DNA of 61,286 nucleotides, from the NCBI GenBank assembly GCA_031548675.1, contig JAVBQU010000090.1:1-61286 (forward strand). The letters are read 5' to 3'. Position 1 is the stretch's first letter. Each line of letters starts with the position of its first letter. The notes under the pieces are model-generated. The model searched no databases, was not told the origin of the DNA, and saw only the letters and a list, made by a program, of their open reading frames with translations. A program made the translations under genes and the position numbers. Below are positions 60,540 through 61,286 of the stretch, piece by piece. The stretch is from JAVBQU01 sp031548675. Its GTDB lineage: Bacteria; Bacteroidota; Bacteroidia; Bacteroidales; P3.

Positions 60540-61286
60540 ATGATTCTATTTTTTGCCCACAAAGAAAAAGAACTCGTGTATGCCGTTGATGCTGCACAAA
60601 AACTTTCCAATCAAGATATTGAAAAACTTACATGGCTCTTTGATGAAAGAACTTTACTTTCCGACGAAATACTAAAAGGGAACTTTGTAGGTCCCCGCCG
60701 CGAAATGATTACCCCATGGAGTACCAATGCGGTAGAGATTACGCAGAATATGAATATTACAGGCATCCGGCGTATTGAAGAATTTGTAGCAGTGCAGGAA
60801 CGCGGCAAAGCTATTTTCGACCCTATGCTGCACCGCATGTACGAAGAATTGAATCAGGATATTTTTACTATTCATAAAAAACCCGAACCCATTATTTCGA
60901 TAGACGATATTGCAGCCTATAACCGTCAGGAAGGATTGGCATTGAGCGAAGACGAAATAGCATATTTAAACGATGTAAGCCAAAAAATAGGGCGAAAACT
61001 TACCGATAGCGAAGTATTCGGATTTTCGCAAGTAAATTCCGAACATTGCCGTCATAAAATTTTCAATGCCCTGTTTGTCATCGATGGAAAAGAAAAAGAA
61101 GAATCGCTATTCAAACTTATCAAAAAAACATCGGCAGTTAATCCCAATTCCTTATTATCAGCGTACAAAGATAATGTAGCCTTTATCAAGGGTCCTAAAA
61201 TAGAACAATTTGCACCTTTAACCGGAGACAAACCCGATTTTTTTGAAACCAGAACCATACAATCTGCCATTACTTTAAAATCAGAA
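60540..61286 (+). CDS. purL: phosphoribosylformylglycinamidine synthase, N-terminal part
   Basis: 249 codons from the ATG at 60540 run open to the window edge. The N-terminal PurS-like domain of the single-chain large PurL covers about 1-150 (LTWLFDERTLLS, FVGPRREMITPWSTNAVEI), and the linker/FGAM-synthase start includes SQVNSEHCRHKIFNALF (about 162-178), the conserved EHCRHK helix. The enzyme turns FGAR, glutamine and ATP into FGAM in purine synthesis. The full gene should be about 1200 codons, so roughly four fifths lie beyond the window. Confidence 0.95.
   Translation, partial: MILFFAHKEKELVYAVDAAQKLSNQDIEKLTWLFDERTLLSDEILKGNFVGPRREMITPWSTNAVEITQNMNITGIRRIEEFVAVQERGKAIFDPMLHRMYEELNQDIFTIHKKPEPIISIDDIAAYNRQEGLALSEDEIAYLNDVSQKIGRKLTDSEVFGFSQVNSEHCRHKIFNALFVIDGKEKEESLFKLIKKTSAVNPNSLLSAYKDNVAFIKGPKIEQFAPLTGDKPDFFETRTIQSAITLKSE

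Overview
The window looks like a chromosomal segment of a Bacteroidota bacterium, most likely Bacteroidales. Supporting signs are an Mfa/FimA-type fimbrial operon, several type IX secretion (T9SS) C-terminal sorting domains, a rimP-nusA-infB operon, a Nif3/zinc-ribbon gene pair, DUF2723 and DUF748 membrane proteins, and many upstream regions carrying the Bacteroidota -7 box TAnnTTTG. The genus cannot be fixed from the sequence.

Positions 1-9551 form an accessory block that reads visibly richer in G+C than the rest. It holds a leftward fimbrial operon (DUF3575 protein, DUF3868/OmpA-like protein, Mfa1-like major fimbrillin, Mfa2-like anchor and a further fimbrillin-like lipoprotein cut by the window edge), an AraC-type regulator, a tyrosine recombinase and a Fic-domain protein. 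Two near-identical palindromic sites bracket the AraC gene, and a promoter-like box inside the bracketed segment faces away from the operon. Together with the adjacent recombinase this looks like a phase-variable (invertible) fimbrial promoter. Positions 9600-11400 hold hairpins, a candidate small RNA with its own promoter and terminator, and a complete IS4-type element of 1299 bp with 12-bp inverted repeats and a 5-bp target duplication.

Positions 11534-15850 carry a run of small accessory proteins (three VOC-fold proteins, DUF1905, DUF1801, DUF1697), a decayed class B1 metallo-beta-lactamase, and a cupin-DUF5131 pair. Positions 15993-34563 are mostly core: gpsA, recJ, a zinc-ribbon coiled-coil protein, Nif3, ornithine carbamoyltransferase, an S41 protease, tRNA-Phe, a polysaccharide deacetylase, era, a Clp-fold SDH protease with a small partner, hipBA, then rimP-nusA-infB.

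Positions 34681-50726 mix redox and housekeeping genes. A DsrC with both redox cysteines, a NarI/DsrM-type diheme membrane protein, a DsrK/HdrD-type iron-sulfur protein and a cysteine-desulfurase-like enzyme all lie within 13 kb, with no dsrAB in view. They may form a quinone-linked protein-trisulfide or persulfide system. A four-helix-bundle gene flanked by degenerate heptamer arrays sits between dsrC and the membrane gene, and an AAA ATPase gene flanked by imperfect direct repeats sits just upstream of the iron-sulfur gene.

Positions 51299-60419 encode secreted proteins: an M12B-like metalloprotease overlapping a protein with three NTR/TIMP-like repeats and a sorting domain, an S74-type protein, two paralogous T9SS cargo proteins and an Fn3 lipoprotein. 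They are interspersed with dispersed repeats, including two intact elements of about 180 bp with terminal inverted repeats, and a GIY-YIG nuclease gene embedded in repeat copies. The window ends inside purL.
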